Assembly (NCBI GenBank): GCA_050943135.1
Contig: JBMNOP010000002.1
Location: 62,001-126,000, forward strand
Source of the DNA: RUG695 sp050943135
Lineage (GTDB): Bacteria > Planctomycetota > Planctomycetia > Pirellulales > Thermoguttaceae
DNA length: 64,000 nucleotides
Reading direction: 5' to 3'
Part shown: in pieces, positions 52,262 to 61,077 of the stretch
Layout of the letters: each line of letters opens with the position of its first letter
Position numbering within the stretch: position 1 is the first letter of the stretch
Notes under the pieces: model-generated
Told to the model about the DNA's origin: nothing
The model's database searches: none
What the model saw: the letters and a program-made list of their open reading frames with translations, nothing else
Program-made: the position numbers and the translations under genes

Positions 52262-52693
52262 TTGAATAGAATAAATCGTAAGGCAAGGGATTCGCACAAA
52301 AGAATAGCGGAAGACGTCTGGCCGATCCTGCTGAAAATCATTAATATGTCAAAGAAACTCAATCGTGTTCGTTTAGAAAGATGGGCGGCCGGAATCCATC
52401 CCGATTTGCGATGGGCGGTCATCGCCGCCTATCGCCAGGAAACGACTCTTGACTTTATTTACGACTCCCAGGGGCCGGGCATCAGCGTTGGCGGAGAAAA
52501 ACGAAATATTCATTATTCCGATTTGAAACTCTTGGAATGTCGTTTAAGAAATTACGGATATGTCGAAAAGCCTTCGCGTATATTCTTCGAGTATGGTGAA
52601 ATATTTTTTTATTCTCTTACCGAACGGGGAAAACAGTTCGCGAAATTCCTTGAAATGCGGGCTGAAAAGCCCTATTACCGGGTATCAAAATAA
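52262..52693 (+). CDS. Unrecognised small protein, first in exopolysaccharide operon
   Basis: The frame codes for 143 residues from TTG 52262, or 115 from ATG 52346; neither start has a clear ribosome binding site. The sequence is basic and mixed helical, with no membrane segment. A C-terminal stretch (GEIFFYSLTERGKQFAKFLE) looks like the last strand and helix of a winged-helix domain, so a regulatory role is possible but unproven. Its stop overlaps the ATG of the next gene by one base (TAATG), which ties it to the operon that runs to 60204. I do not recognise a family. Confidence 0.6.
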   Translation: MNRINRKARDSHKRIAEDVWPILLKIINMSKKLNRVRLERWAAGIHPDLRWAVIAAYRQETTLDFIYDSQGPGISVGGEKRNIHYSDLKLLECRLRNYGYVEKPSRIFFEYGEIFFYSLTERGKQFAKFLEMRAEKPYYRVSK

Positions 52694-53406
52694 TGATTCG
52701 TTTCAGTCCTGACTCCGATCTGTTTTCTTGCGCCGAGGTTCGGGATTTTGACCGGCGCGCCATTGAAGACTACAAGATCCCCGGACTCCTTCTCATGGAA
52801 AATGCCGGACGTGTCCTGGCCGAGACACTCATCGATGCAATCCCCGGCGCGGAAAATCCCTGTCCGGTCCTTATCCTGGCCGGTCCGGGAAACAACGGCG
52901 GCGACGGTTTCGTGATGGCTCGTCACCTGCAGAGACTACGTTATCCCGTCGACATTGTGGCCATCGGCCGACCCGGCTCTTGGAAGGAAGATGCCGCCGT
53001 CAATTTGACCATTTTAGAGCAACTCGCCGACGAACATCTGACCATAACCTATTTCGATAAAGAAGATTTCCCTTCCTCGGCCGAAAAGCTTCGTTTTTCC
53101 CTGTCGCGTGCCCATGTTGTCGTCGATGCTATCCTCGGTACCGGTGCCCGGGGTTCCCCCCGCGCTCCAATCGGTGACATTATCGAAATCGTGAATTCAG
53201 CAGGAAAAAATGTTTTCGCTGTCGACATTCCGAGCGGTCTGGACGGCGACACCGGACTGGTATCGGGCGTGGCCGTTCGAGCCCAATCCACCTGTACACT
53301 GGCGGCCTTTAAAAAGGGGTTCGCCAACGAGTATGCGTGGGATTATACGGGCAACATTTTATTGGGTGACATCGGAATCGCCGTAACAAAACTCTCACAA
53401 CAATGA
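52693..53406 (+). CDS. nnrE: NAD(P)H-hydrate epimerase (YjeF N-terminal domain)
   Basis: The 237-residue protein is a single YjeF_N domain that repairs damaged NAD(P)HX by epimerising it for the dehydratase. Landmarks are the Rossmann segment PVLILAGPGNNGGDGFVMAR, the acidic-catalysis motif VDIPSGLDGDTG and AILGTGARGSPR. The dehydratase partner (NnrD) is not fused to it and not present in the window. The gene overlaps both neighbours (TAATG before, ATGA after), so it belongs to the exopolysaccharide operon. A housekeeping repair enzyme is unusual there. Confidence 0.88.
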   Translation: MIRFSPDSDLFSCAEVRDFDRRAIEDYKIPGLLLMENAGRVLAETLIDAIPGAENPCPVLILAGPGNNGGDGFVMARHLQRLRYPVDIVAIGRPGSWKEDAAVNLTILEQLADEHLTITYFDKEDFPSSAEKLRFSLSRAHVVVDAILGTGARGSPRAPIGDIIEIVNSAGKNVFAVDIPSGLDGDTGLVSGVAVRAQSTCTLAAFKKGFANEYAWDYTGNILLGDIGIAVTKLSQQ

Positions 53407-54659
53407 CGGCAAAACTCTGTAACAATTCGGAATGTATCGGCTGTGGCGTCTGCGCATCGGTCTGCCCGTGCGGAGCGATCACGATGAAAACCGACCCAAA
53501 CGGGTTCTCATGTCGCGTTGTTACCCCTCGGCTCTGTATCGATTGCGGTAAATGCCAAGCGGTCTGTCCGGTTCTTTCGCACACGACGCCTTCGGACACA
53601 CTACCGGCTCCCGAGCTTTTTGCCTGCTGGAATCGTGACCCGAAGATTCGATTCAAGAGCTCGTCCGGCGGGCTCTTCTCGGTCTTTGCCGAAAAGATCA
53701 TCGCCAAAAACGGTGTCGTCTACGGTGCGGTTTTTGACCCTTATTTAAAAACGGTTTTCGCGCGAACAGAGACTTCTTCCGGCTTGGAGCCGATGAGGGG
53801 ATCTAAATACGTTGAGGCCGAAACGGGAACGCTGTTCAAAGATGTCGCGGCCGATCTGCGTCATGGGATTTCGGTTCTCTTCTCGGGAACGCCCTGCCAA
53901 AATGCCGCGCTAAAAAGTTACCTTGTCTACGAAGGATGTGAAAACCTCTCGTTGCTCTTCCAAATTGACTTCATCTGTCATGGAGTTTCACCACCCGCTC
54001 TCTGGCAGTCGTTTGTTGCGGCTGTGGAAGCCAAATATCAAGACAAGTTGCGCAACGTTTTGTTTCGCGACAAATCGATCGGAGGATGGAAAAGTCCGGC
54101 AATGCGGTTTATATTCCGAAACCGGAAAGATGTCGTTGTCTCGTGGAGTACCGTACTTTCACATACGGGAAACGCTTTTATCCATTGTTATCACAAGAAC
54201 ATTATGCTCAAAAATTCCTGCCTTAATTGCTTTCTATCCGGATTTCCGCGTCAGGGCGACATCACCCTGGCCGACGCGCAGGCACTTTACCATCGTCACG
54301 AATTCGCCTCAGAGGCCCGAAACGGGATTTCGATGGTCCTTATCAATACGTCTCGGGGAAAACGCCTTTTTGAAGAATCTGCGCCGATGATGGTTTTTCA
54401 TCCCCGTCCCTTGGCCGAAATCGGTCTTCCGGCGAACCCGGCAACACCTCACCCACAGCGAGTCGACTTTTTGCGGGATGCCGAGGAACTCGATTTCGTC
54501 TCACTCTTTCAAAAATATCGCTCGGGTATCGCACCGCCGATCCGACTGGGAACTTGTCTAAATTCGTTCTTTAAGACCATCTTGGGGCCTAAAACCGCAT
54601 TGCGTGTCCGAGAAAACGTTACGTCTCTTTTTCACTTTTTCAAAAGGAAGAGGAAATGA
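53403..54659 (+). CDS. FrhB-like iron-sulfur protein of polysaccharide clusters
   Basis: The 418-residue protein begins with two ferredoxin-type [4Fe-4S] motifs, CIGCGVCASVCPCG and CIDCGKCQAVCP. The rest is the coenzyme F420 hydrogenase/dehydrogenase beta-subunit domain, with RFKSSSGGLFSVFAE, LFSGTPCQNAALKSYL and QIDFICHGVSPPALW. This type, without F420 metabolism, is regularly found next to polysaccharide pyruvyl transferases, and its reaction is not established; it probably carries out a flavin-dependent sugar reduction or oxidation. The starting ATG overlaps the previous stop by four bases, and its own stop overlaps the next start the same way. Confidence 0.85.
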   Translation: MTAKLCNNSECIGCGVCASVCPCGAITMKTDPNGFSCRVVTPRLCIDCGKCQAVCPVLSHTTPSDTLPAPELFACWNRDPKIRFKSSSGGLFSVFAEKIIAKNGVVYGAVFDPYLKTVFARTETSSGLEPMRGSKYVEAETGTLFKDVAADLRHGISVLFSGTPCQNAALKSYLVYEGCENLSLLFQIDFICHGVSPPALWQSFVAAVEAKYQDKLRNVLFRDKSIGGWKSPAMRFIFRNRKDVVVSWSTVLSHTGNAFIHCYHKNIMLKNSCLNCFLSGFPRQGDITLADAQALYHRHEFASEARNGISMVLINTSRGKRLFEESAPMMVFHPRPLAEIGLPANPATPHPQRVDFLRDAEELDFVSLFQKYRSGIAPPIRLGTCLNSFFKTILGPKTALRVRENVTSLFHFFKRKRK

Positions 54660-55681
54660 ACAAGCCAAGGTTTTCTATCATCATTCCGCTCTTTAACCGG
54701 GAAATCTTGGTTCGGGATACTATCGATTCCCTTCTGAATCAAACAGATTCCGACTGGGAAGCGATCCTGGTCGATGACGGTTCAACCGACCGGTCACGAG
54801 AAGTGGTTCGGGAGTACGCGCAACAGGATACAAGAATCAGGCTGTTCGAACGCGCCCCCGACCGAACCAAAGGACCGAGTGCCTGCCGAAACATCGGTTT
54901 TGAAAACGCCCGCGGGCAACTCGTATACTACCTCGACTCCGACGATTTGCTCGAAAAGCATTTTTGCGAAAACGCGGGACGTGCGTTTCTCGAGGATCCG
55001 AGTCTCGATTTTTTAGGAGTTCAGTGCGTCTATTTTTCGGGGAGCGTGCGTGATCTGGTTCAAAAGGAATACCCCGTCCCGACTCACGACGATTGCATCC
55101 GTTCCTATTACCTGGAAAAAACACTCTGGGTACAGAGTGAGTCCTTCTGCTGGAAGAAGTCGTTTTTGGAACGATTCCCCCGGCATTGGCCGGAAGATCA
55201 GCGCGTCGGGGAAGATCGTGTTTGTTACTATCGAATTCTTACCCACCCCTGCAAGGGGGCCTGGGGAAAAGGGACCGTTCAGGTTTATCACCGAACCGGA
55301 AAAACCGCGGACGGAAAAAACGACCAGCTCACCCCGCAGATAAACCGTGATCCGGAATTGGCTCGCCAAAGGGTTCTGACAGCGGAGCGGCTGATCGACG
55401 CTTTCCGCGCGGCAGATTCCCTGAATCAAAGAACCGAATCACTTCTTCTCGATAACGCGCTCTGCGCTCTACGCGGAGTCCTTTCATACAACCATCGCGC
55501 TGCGTCGAAAGAATGTTTCCGGCTTCTGACCGAATTCGCCCGGGAAAGGAAACGCCCCGATTTCGTCCGTAAGGCAAAACGGTACATGCGTCTGAAAGCC
55601 CTATTCCGCTTCCATCGTATTCCGATGGTCGAACAGAGTTACGGTTTTCTCCGTCGCCTGAGGAAAGGAGCCCGCCGATGA
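54656..55681 (+). CDS. Glycosyltransferase family 2
   Basis: The 341-residue protein starts with the GT-A donor domain: FSIIIPLFNREILVRDTIDS, VDDGSTDRS, and a DxD-like YLDSDDLLEKHF. The catalytic base region includes WPEDQRVGEDRVCYYRI. A C-terminal extension of ~110 residues is helical and basic, without membrane helices. It should transfer a sugar from a nucleotide donor in the cytoplasm to the lipid-linked repeat unit. The four-base overlaps (ATGA) on both sides couple it to the FrhB-like and pyruvyl transferase genes. Confidence 0.9.
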   Translation: MNKPRFSIIIPLFNREILVRDTIDSLLNQTDSDWEAILVDDGSTDRSREVVREYAQQDTRIRLFERAPDRTKGPSACRNIGFENARGQLVYYLDSDDLLEKHFCENAGRAFLEDPSLDFLGVQCVYFSGSVRDLVQKEYPVPTHDDCIRSYYLEKTLWVQSESFCWKKSFLERFPRHWPEDQRVGEDRVCYYRILTHPCKGAWGKGTVQVYHRTGKTADGKNDQLTPQINRDPELARQRVLTAERLIDAFRAADSLNQRTESLLLDNALCALRGVLSYNHRAASKECFRLLTEFARERKRPDFVRKAKRYMRLKALFRFHRIPMVEQSYGFLRRLRKGARR

Positions 55682-56820
55682 AAAGAGTCGCATTAGTGAC
55701 TTTTCATACCCCCTCGAGTTGCGGGGCACAACTTCAGGCCTTCGCGCTCCAAGAGGCAATCAAAGAAAATCGTTGTGAATGCCGCGTTATAGATTTCGTC
55801 CCCCCTTCTCCGTCGGCTGGAACCCACTTCTCCCCCCTCCGACGGGTCCACGGAACGATGTCGAAGATCGTCTTCGGGCGAAAAGTCCGACGCCAGAAAA
55901 AACGATTTTCCGACTGGATTTCAACTCACCTTGAGCTGACACGGCCGATCACCTCCGAAAAGGAATTAAAAGAGGAAGCCGAAAATTTCGATATTTTCGT
56001 CTGCGGCAGTGACCAGATTTGGCGTCTGCCGGAACGTGGCTTCTATTTTCTCGATTTCACCCCCGAACATGTCCGCCGCGTGGCTTATGCTCCGAGTTTC
56101 GGAAATATCGGATTCGACGAGCCTTCCAAAGCACTGATTCGGAGTTATTTACGCCGTTTTGATGCGCTCACGGTTCGTGAAAATGACGGCGCAGCCTTTG
56201 TCTCGGGCCTGCTCGACCGAGAAGTTCCTACAGTGCTTGACCCGACCCTCCTCTGGCCTTCCTCGTATTGGCGGAAACATGCCGCCGAACCGGGTGGGAG
56301 AGTACCAAAACGCTTCGTTCTTATCTTTTCGATTCAGGATACGATCCCCTGCTTTCGAGCCGCGCAAAAAATCTGTAAGCGACTTGGACTCTCTCCGGTT
56401 ATCATCGATACGGCGCGTCGGTTGGTCTGGCATCCGTTCCTTAAAAATCATTTCGATGCCGGTCCAGCCGAGTTTTTGCGTTTAATTGATCTTGCCGATT
56501 TTGTGGTAACCTCCTCCTTTCACGGAACCGCCTTTGCCGTTAATTATGGCAAACCATTCCTGACGATTTGCCGTGGGGGGACCGAGAATGTAAACTCCCG
56601 AATCCATACTCTAGCCGATACATTAGGGACAAGGGATAGACTCATTTGCCCCGGTGAGGGGATTCCCGAATGCGTTTTTCAGGATCTTGAGCCGGAAGTC
56701 TGTTTCAGATTAACCGAGCAACAAAGCCGTTGCCATAATATTTTAACCCAATCACTTCTTTTTCCGAACGCCGATCAGGATGTCGGGAATTCTGGAAAAA
56801 GTGGAGTAATCGGAATATGA
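55678..56820 (+). CDS. Polysaccharide pyruvyl transferase family protein
   Basis: The 380-residue protein has the family's landmarks. VTFHTPSSCGAQLQAFALQE near the start is the N-terminal strand-loop-helix. FVCGSDQIWRL binds the donor side. VAYAPSFGNIGF, VLDPTLLWPSSYW and a late VVTSSFHGTAFAVNYGKPF complete the pattern. Members add pyruvyl ketals to sugars from phosphoenolpyruvate, giving acidic exopolysaccharides. The FrhB-like gene two steps upstream is its usual companion. ATGA overlaps link it to its neighbours on both sides. Confidence 0.9.
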   Translation: MKRVALVTFHTPSSCGAQLQAFALQEAIKENRCECRVIDFVPPSPSAGTHFSPLRRVHGTMSKIVFGRKVRRQKKRFSDWISTHLELTRPITSEKELKEEAENFDIFVCGSDQIWRLPERGFYFLDFTPEHVRRVAYAPSFGNIGFDEPSKALIRSYLRRFDALTVRENDGAAFVSGLLDREVPTVLDPTLLWPSSYWRKHAAEPGGRVPKRFVLIFSIQDTIPCFRAAQKICKRLGLSPVIIDTARRLVWHPFLKNHFDAGPAEFLRLIDLADFVVTSSFHGTAFAVNYGKPFLTICRGGTENVNSRIHTLADTLGTRDRLICPGEGIPECVFQDLEPEVCFRLTEQQSRCHNILTQSLLFPNADQDVGNSGKSGVIGI

Positions 56821-58196
56821 TCGGTTCCTCGGGAGCGCAAAAACAGAGACGGGTGGACCGTCCATTCCTCCTCCTTGCCCTCTGTTTTTGCTGCTGGGGT
56901 CTGTCGGAATTTCTCTTTCCCCCCACCGGAGAAGCGTACGACCGCACGGTGCCTAAAATGACACATGCCGCGATTATGGCAACATGCCTTATCTGCACGC
57001 TGAACGATTTTCGCACGGCTACCCGACCGATTCGATTTCGGAACGCCATGGTTTCCGGTGGCATCCTCTCCGTCATCTTGATTGTTTTCCAGGTGTTTAC
57101 CTTTGATCGAATGAGCGACCAACTCTGGCCCTTTCTCCTATCGAAGTTCTACTCGGGATGTTATATCACCGAATGGTATGCCGTTTTTCTTTTTTGCGCC
57201 GTTCATATTCAGGTGAACCCTAAGGCTTACCAGACCTTCCTTTGGTTTGTACCGACTATGCTGGTTCTCTTTCTCCTGGCCGGATGCAATCTTGCCAGCA
57301 TGAACGTAAATGCCGCGGTCTCCGAAGAATTTCAGAGTGGTATCTACGCCGGTTACTACATTGTTTGCCTTTATCCCTTCATCTGGGATCTCCGAAACAA
57401 GATACTGAAATTCATTCTTATCGTTTTGGTGATCTATGGGGTCATCGACACAATGAAACGAGGGGCAATGGTCTGCCTTGCTTTGTCTCTCCTTATTTCG
57501 TTCCTCGCGTACTATGTTTTTTTTGCCGAAGGGATTAGGCGTATCCCCTACCTTTTCACACTCGGAACGCTTCTGTCGATCATGATCGTGGTGATGGGGC
57601 TTAGCATTTCCAAAAAACAAGACACCTTTAATCATCGGATGCAAGACATCCAATCCGGGTCGGGACGTATTGCAATCTATAAAGAAGCCTGGGAGATATT
57701 CAAGTCTTTACCCCCTGACGAAAAAGCTACAGGAACCCGTACCCCGTCGAAACAGATCCGTGCCCATAACGACTTTCTATTTGTTTTGGTCTCTTATGGG
57801 ATTGTCGGACTCTTTTTCTACGTCCTCTTTGACATAGGGCTCTTTCGCATCTGGTTGCGGTCATTGGAGTTGAAAATTCCAATGCTCCCCGGCCTTATGG
57901 CCGCCCTGGCAAATATCAGTGTTATCCAGATGATCAGTTATGGACTCGAAGGGCATGCATTTGTCATCTGCTGCGCCTATGTTGGAATTGTCCAGGGACT
58001 CCTCTACGCCAGTCCGGAAGAAGACGATTACTACGACTACGACGAAATCATAGAAGAATATGAGGACGATTGGGGTTACGAAGAGGAAGAGTTTCCCGCA
58101 GAGTACGCCCCGGAACCACCGCTCGAACAACCGTCGAACCCGGAGATTTTGACCCCCTTTCATGGTCTCCGTTACCCTTACGATGGTGAACCGTAA
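56817..58196 (+). CDS. O-antigen ligase/polymerase-like membrane protein
   Basis: The 459-residue protein has about ten to twelve membrane helices. The middle contains a periplasmic loop with QDIQSGSGRIAIYKEAWEIF and TPSKQIRAHNDFLFVLVSYG, the Wzy-C/WaaL-like pattern with a conserved His in HNDFL. It likely polymerises or ligates the repeat unit assembled by the operon. The last ~55 residues form an acidic tyrosine-rich tail (EDDYYDYDEIIEEYEDDWGY) and end with prolines; such a tail is not typical and may bind a partner or divalent ions. Its stop overlaps the next start by one base. Confidence 0.82.
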   Translation: MIGSSGAQKQRRVDRPFLLLALCFCCWGLSEFLFPPTGEAYDRTVPKMTHAAIMATCLICTLNDFRTATRPIRFRNAMVSGGILSVILIVFQVFTFDRMSDQLWPFLLSKFYSGCYITEWYAVFLFCAVHIQVNPKAYQTFLWFVPTMLVLFLLAGCNLASMNVNAAVSEEFQSGIYAGYYIVCLYPFIWDLRNKILKFILIVLVIYGVIDTMKRGAMVCLALSLLISFLAYYVFFAEGIRRIPYLFTLGTLLSIMIVVMGLSISKKQDTFNHRMQDIQSGSGRIAIYKEAWEIFKSLPPDEKATGTRTPSKQIRAHNDFLFVLVSYGIVGLFFYVLFDIGLFRIWLRSLELKIPMLPGLMAALANISVIQMISYGLEGHAFVICCAYVGIVQGLLYASPEEDDYYDYDEIIEEYEDDWGYEEEEFPAEYAPEPPLEQPSNPEILTPFHGLRYPYDGEP

Positions 58197-59104
58197 TGAA
58201 ATTCCGACGAAACGAAACTCTCATTGCCCTTGCACATAGAGTAATCGCCCACGGTTTGTTGGCAACAGGTGCGACATCTTTTTGCGAAATGCGACGCGAC
58301 CGGGTTCCAGCCATCCGTATTGTTTCTTATCATCGTACCGACCCTCGTCATGCGGGGAATTTGGAAAAACATTTCCGTTTTTTTTCGAAACATTATCTGC
58401 CGGCAACCTGGAATGACCTTACGGCGCAGATTTCAGGAACTTGCCCCTGGACCAAAGCGAAACCGGGAATTATCGTCGCGTTTGACGACGGTGGTCTTTC
58501 CAACTTTACCGTGGCACGGCCTCTTTTACGTCGCTTTGGCCTGACCGGCATTTTTCTGATTCCAACCGACTGGATCGACACGCCACGCGAAAAGCAGCCT
58601 GAATACGCCAAGGCCCATCGCATCGTCGTTACCACACGGGGAGTCGAAGCTGGTCTGGCGATGAACTGGGAGCAAATACGGCAACTTTCACTCGAAAAAG
58701 ATAAAATCGTATCGCACACCCGCTCACACCACCGATTTTCTTCCCTCGATACGCCGAAAGTTCTCTCTCGTGAAATCAAAGAAAGCAAATCCATCCTCGA
58801 AGAGAGGCTCCATCTTCCCATTGATACTTTCGGTTGGGTCGGTGGCGAGTCGGAAGTCTACCAGCCTGCCGCGTTCAAACAGATCCAGGAGGCTGGTTAC
58901 CGCTACTCTCTTTCCACCATTTTAGGACTAAATCGACCGAACACGAATCCGTTCTTTATTCGTCGGACCGCGATCTTCGATAACTGGTCGCTGGCCCAGG
59001 TTCGATTCTGGCTCCTTCCGATTTCGGATCGGCGTTATGCTTCCAAAGAAGCGCGTATTTCCCGTTGTTTGGGGATTTCTTCTTCCCCTGTCGCGAGGTC
59101 ATGA
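58196..59104 (+). CDS. Polysaccharide deacetylase (NodB-like)
   Basis: The 302-residue protein has the NodB domain with the first motif PGIIVAFDDGGLSNFTVARP (Asp pair of TFDDG, here AFDDG), the metal-site motif SHTRSHHRFSSLD (HxxxH) and a later GWVGGESEVYQPAAFKQIQE, which replaces the usual RxPxG region. Metal-dependent removal of acetyl groups from N-acetyl sugars is expected, probably on the polymer made here. A short hydrophobic start is present but is not a clear signal peptide, so location is uncertain. It overlaps both neighbours (TAATG, ATGA). Confidence 0.87.
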   Translation: MKFRRNETLIALAHRVIAHGLLATGATSFCEMRRDRVPAIRIVSYHRTDPRHAGNLEKHFRFFSKHYLPATWNDLTAQISGTCPWTKAKPGIIVAFDDGGLSNFTVARPLLRRFGLTGIFLIPTDWIDTPREKQPEYAKAHRIVVTTRGVEAGLAMNWEQIRQLSLEKDKIVSHTRSHHRFSSLDTPKVLSREIKESKSILEERLHLPIDTFGWVGGESEVYQPAAFKQIQEAGYRYSLSTILGLNRPNTNPFFIRRTAIFDNWSLAQVRFWLLPISDRRYASKEARISRCLGISSSPVARS

Positions 59105-60204
59105 TGCAGGAGATCATCTTTTGGAAAAATCATCCGGCAATTCACGATGATCGGTTTCACCTGGCAATGGAAGCCTACTACCGCGTTCGTTTGGTTTGCG
59201 ACAACCCAACGCCTCAAACCCGAATCGTCTCTTCCGGGTGGTCAAGTGAAACGGGTGTCGAGACACAGTTTCTTTCCGATCATAGATATCCGAAACAATT
59301 CATCCGCCAATTTATCAGTGAACATTCCGAGGCGATCCACATCCTATGCGGGCTTCGCGGTTGTCAATCCGTTAAACTCGCGCTTCCGCATCTTTTCAGA
59401 CTACGCCAACCGCGTCTTGTGATCTGCCAAGAGGCACCCACCAAGACGTACGGCATCAGAAAAATTCTACTCGATACGGTCTATCGTCTGCTAATGGCCC
59501 GATGCCGACGAAAGGTCGGTGCCCTCTTCACCATGGGAACGATGGGAACCGAATCCTATAGACGGCTTGGCTTTCCGACCGAGAAGATATATCCCACCAT
59601 GTACAGTTACCCGGGAGACTACCCCCCCCTCGGGCCACCGACGCTCCCCTCCCTTCCCCTGAAAGTCATCTACGTGGGAGACGCTGTCACGGCCAAAGGA
59701 GTACCTCTCCTTTTAGAAACCGTAAAAGCGTTCCCTTCCGACTCGCTCCGTCTCACCTTCGTCGGAAACGATCCGGAAGGAGTATTGGCAAAAGCCGGAC
59801 AACTTCCGGAATGGAGCGGGCGAATGAGCATTTTGGGCGTGATTCCGAACAAGGAGATTCTGAATGTCCTCTCGGAACACGACTTGCTCATTCTCCCGAG
59901 TTTCAATGACGGGTGGGGAATGGTGGTAACCGAGGCGCTTATCGCCGGAATCGGGGCGATCGTTACCGACGCCTGCGGATCCCAAGACGTTCCGCGAACG
60001 TTCAAAACCGGTCTGGTAATCGCTTCGCAGTCGGGCCCAGCTATTGCCGAAGCCTTAGAACAGGCGATCAGTAACCCGGAACTCGTCCTCTCCTGGAAGA
60101 TTAACGCCCGTGCTCGTCGCGATGAAACTCGGCCCGAAAAGATGGCAGAATCGCTACACAATATCTTGAAAGACCTCTTTCCGCCCTCCGCCGCCGAAAG
60201 GTGA
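59101..60204 (+). CDS. Glycosyltransferase family 4
   Basis: ATG 59101 overlaps the stop of the deacetylase gene by four bases and gives 367 residues; the upstream in-frame TTG is not needed. The C-terminal half is a GT-B donor domain with LPSLPLKVIYVGDAVTAKGV, LLILPSFNDGWGMVVTEALI (the E-x7-E type motif) and IGAIVTDACGSQDVPRTF. The N-terminal half shows ICQEAPTKTYGIRKILLDTV. It should add a sugar to the repeat unit. It is the last gene of the operon: a space of ~100 bases and a promoter-like box follow. Confidence 0.9.
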   Translation: MMQEIIFWKNHPAIHDDRFHLAMEAYYRVRLVCDNPTPQTRIVSSGWSSETGVETQFLSDHRYPKQFIRQFISEHSEAIHILCGLRGCQSVKLALPHLFRLRQPRLVICQEAPTKTYGIRKILLDTVYRLLMARCRRKVGALFTMGTMGTESYRRLGFPTEKIYPTMYSYPGDYPPLGPPTLPSLPLKVIYVGDAVTAKGVPLLLETVKAFPSDSLRLTFVGNDPEGVLAKAGQLPEWSGRMSILGVIPNKEILNVLSEHDLLILPSFNDGWGMVVTEALIAGIGAIVTDACGSQDVPRTFKTGLVIASQSGPAIAEALEQAISNPELVLSWKINARARRDETRPEKMAESLHNILKDLFPPSAAER

Positions 60205-60210
60205 ACCCCC

Positions 60211-60238
60211 TTTCGCTACGTCCTCCTAATGGTATAAT
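60211..60238 (+). promoter_or_regulatory. Possible promoter of the rpiB-like gene
   Basis: TATAAT at 60233-60238 is perfect; the -35 candidate TTTCGC (60211-60216), 16 bases upstream, is weak. The gene starts 70 bases on. Confidence 0.45.
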
Positions 60239-60308
60239 CGGTTAGTTGCGTGTGGCATCGTGCAAAATGCGCTGTGTCTTTTGTCTTCCTAGAGAAAAAG
60301 GGGAAAAG

Positions 60309-60917
60309 ATGAGGATTGGGTTCGGAAGTGATCATCGGGGGGGAAAGATAGCTTATGCTATTCTCACCGGCGTCTTATTCCCGGAAAATGGAACCGAGTT
60401 AAAGGCCCTCGAAAAAACCGGCGCATTCCATCTTAACGGCAAATCCCCTTCCGTCGTCGGTGCACTGATGGTCAATACCCGTGAGACCGATGTCAATCCT
60501 TCCGTCAGCTCGGAGATTGTAGATCTTCTCCCCGATTTAAAAGATTCGGTAAAAGGATGTGATGAAACCGGCTCGCTGCACCAGGTCGATTACCCCGATA
60601 TCGCCGAGGCCGTTGCCGAAAAGGTGAGTTCCGGTCAAGCCGATTTCGGTGTTCTTGTCTGCGCAACGGGGATCGGCATGTGCATTGTTGCCAACAAATT
60701 CAAAGGAATCCGCGCGGCGACTTGTAGCAACGTTCAGGCTTGCGAATTGAGTCGGCGTCACAACAACGCCAATATTCTCTGTGTACCTGGTGAAATCGTC
60801 GGTGCTCCGGTTGCGGTCGCCATGGTTAAGCGATGGCTCGAAACCAAATATGATGGTGGGCGTCACCAAGGGCGTCTCGACAAGATTGCACTCATTGAGG
60901 CGAAAACAGGGCTATAA
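60309..60917 (+). CDS. RpiB/LacAB-family sugar-phosphate isomerase with insertion
   Basis: The ATG at 60309 follows GGGGAAA and is the start that gives RIGFGSDHRGG at the N-terminus, as in all RpiB proteins. The 202-residue product has the remaining motifs VDYPDIAEAVAEKV (94-), GVLVCATGIGMCIVANK with catalytic Cys 118, and RRHNNANILCVPG with His 151. YDGGRHQGRLDKI closes the family region. The usual distance from SDH to DYP is ~33 residues; here it is 86, because a ~50-residue segment (about 20-90) with no recognised motif intervenes. It should interconvert ribose and ribulose 5-phosphates or a related sugar pair. It stands alone in this window. Confidence 0.88.
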   Translation: MRIGFGSDHRGGKIAYAILTGVLFPENGTELKALEKTGAFHLNGKSPSVVGALMVNTRETDVNPSVSSEIVDLLPDLKDSVKGCDETGSLHQVDYPDIAEAVAEKVSSGQADFGVLVCATGIGMCIVANKFKGIRAATCSNVQACELSRRHNNANILCVPGEIVGAPVAVAMVKRWLETKYDGGRHQGRLDKIALIEAKTGL

Positions 60918-61077
60918 TCCACGACATTTCTGTGAGAACTTCGATATTTTCCCGTTTCTCCTTCCCTCTTTTCGAACCCACAAATAATAACCACCCCCGG
61001 AATCGGACCGGTGCTTTCTCCGGGACGAAAGAGTTTGATAGGTCCGCCTTCACGTCAGCGGCTCGAAGGACAAGTTT

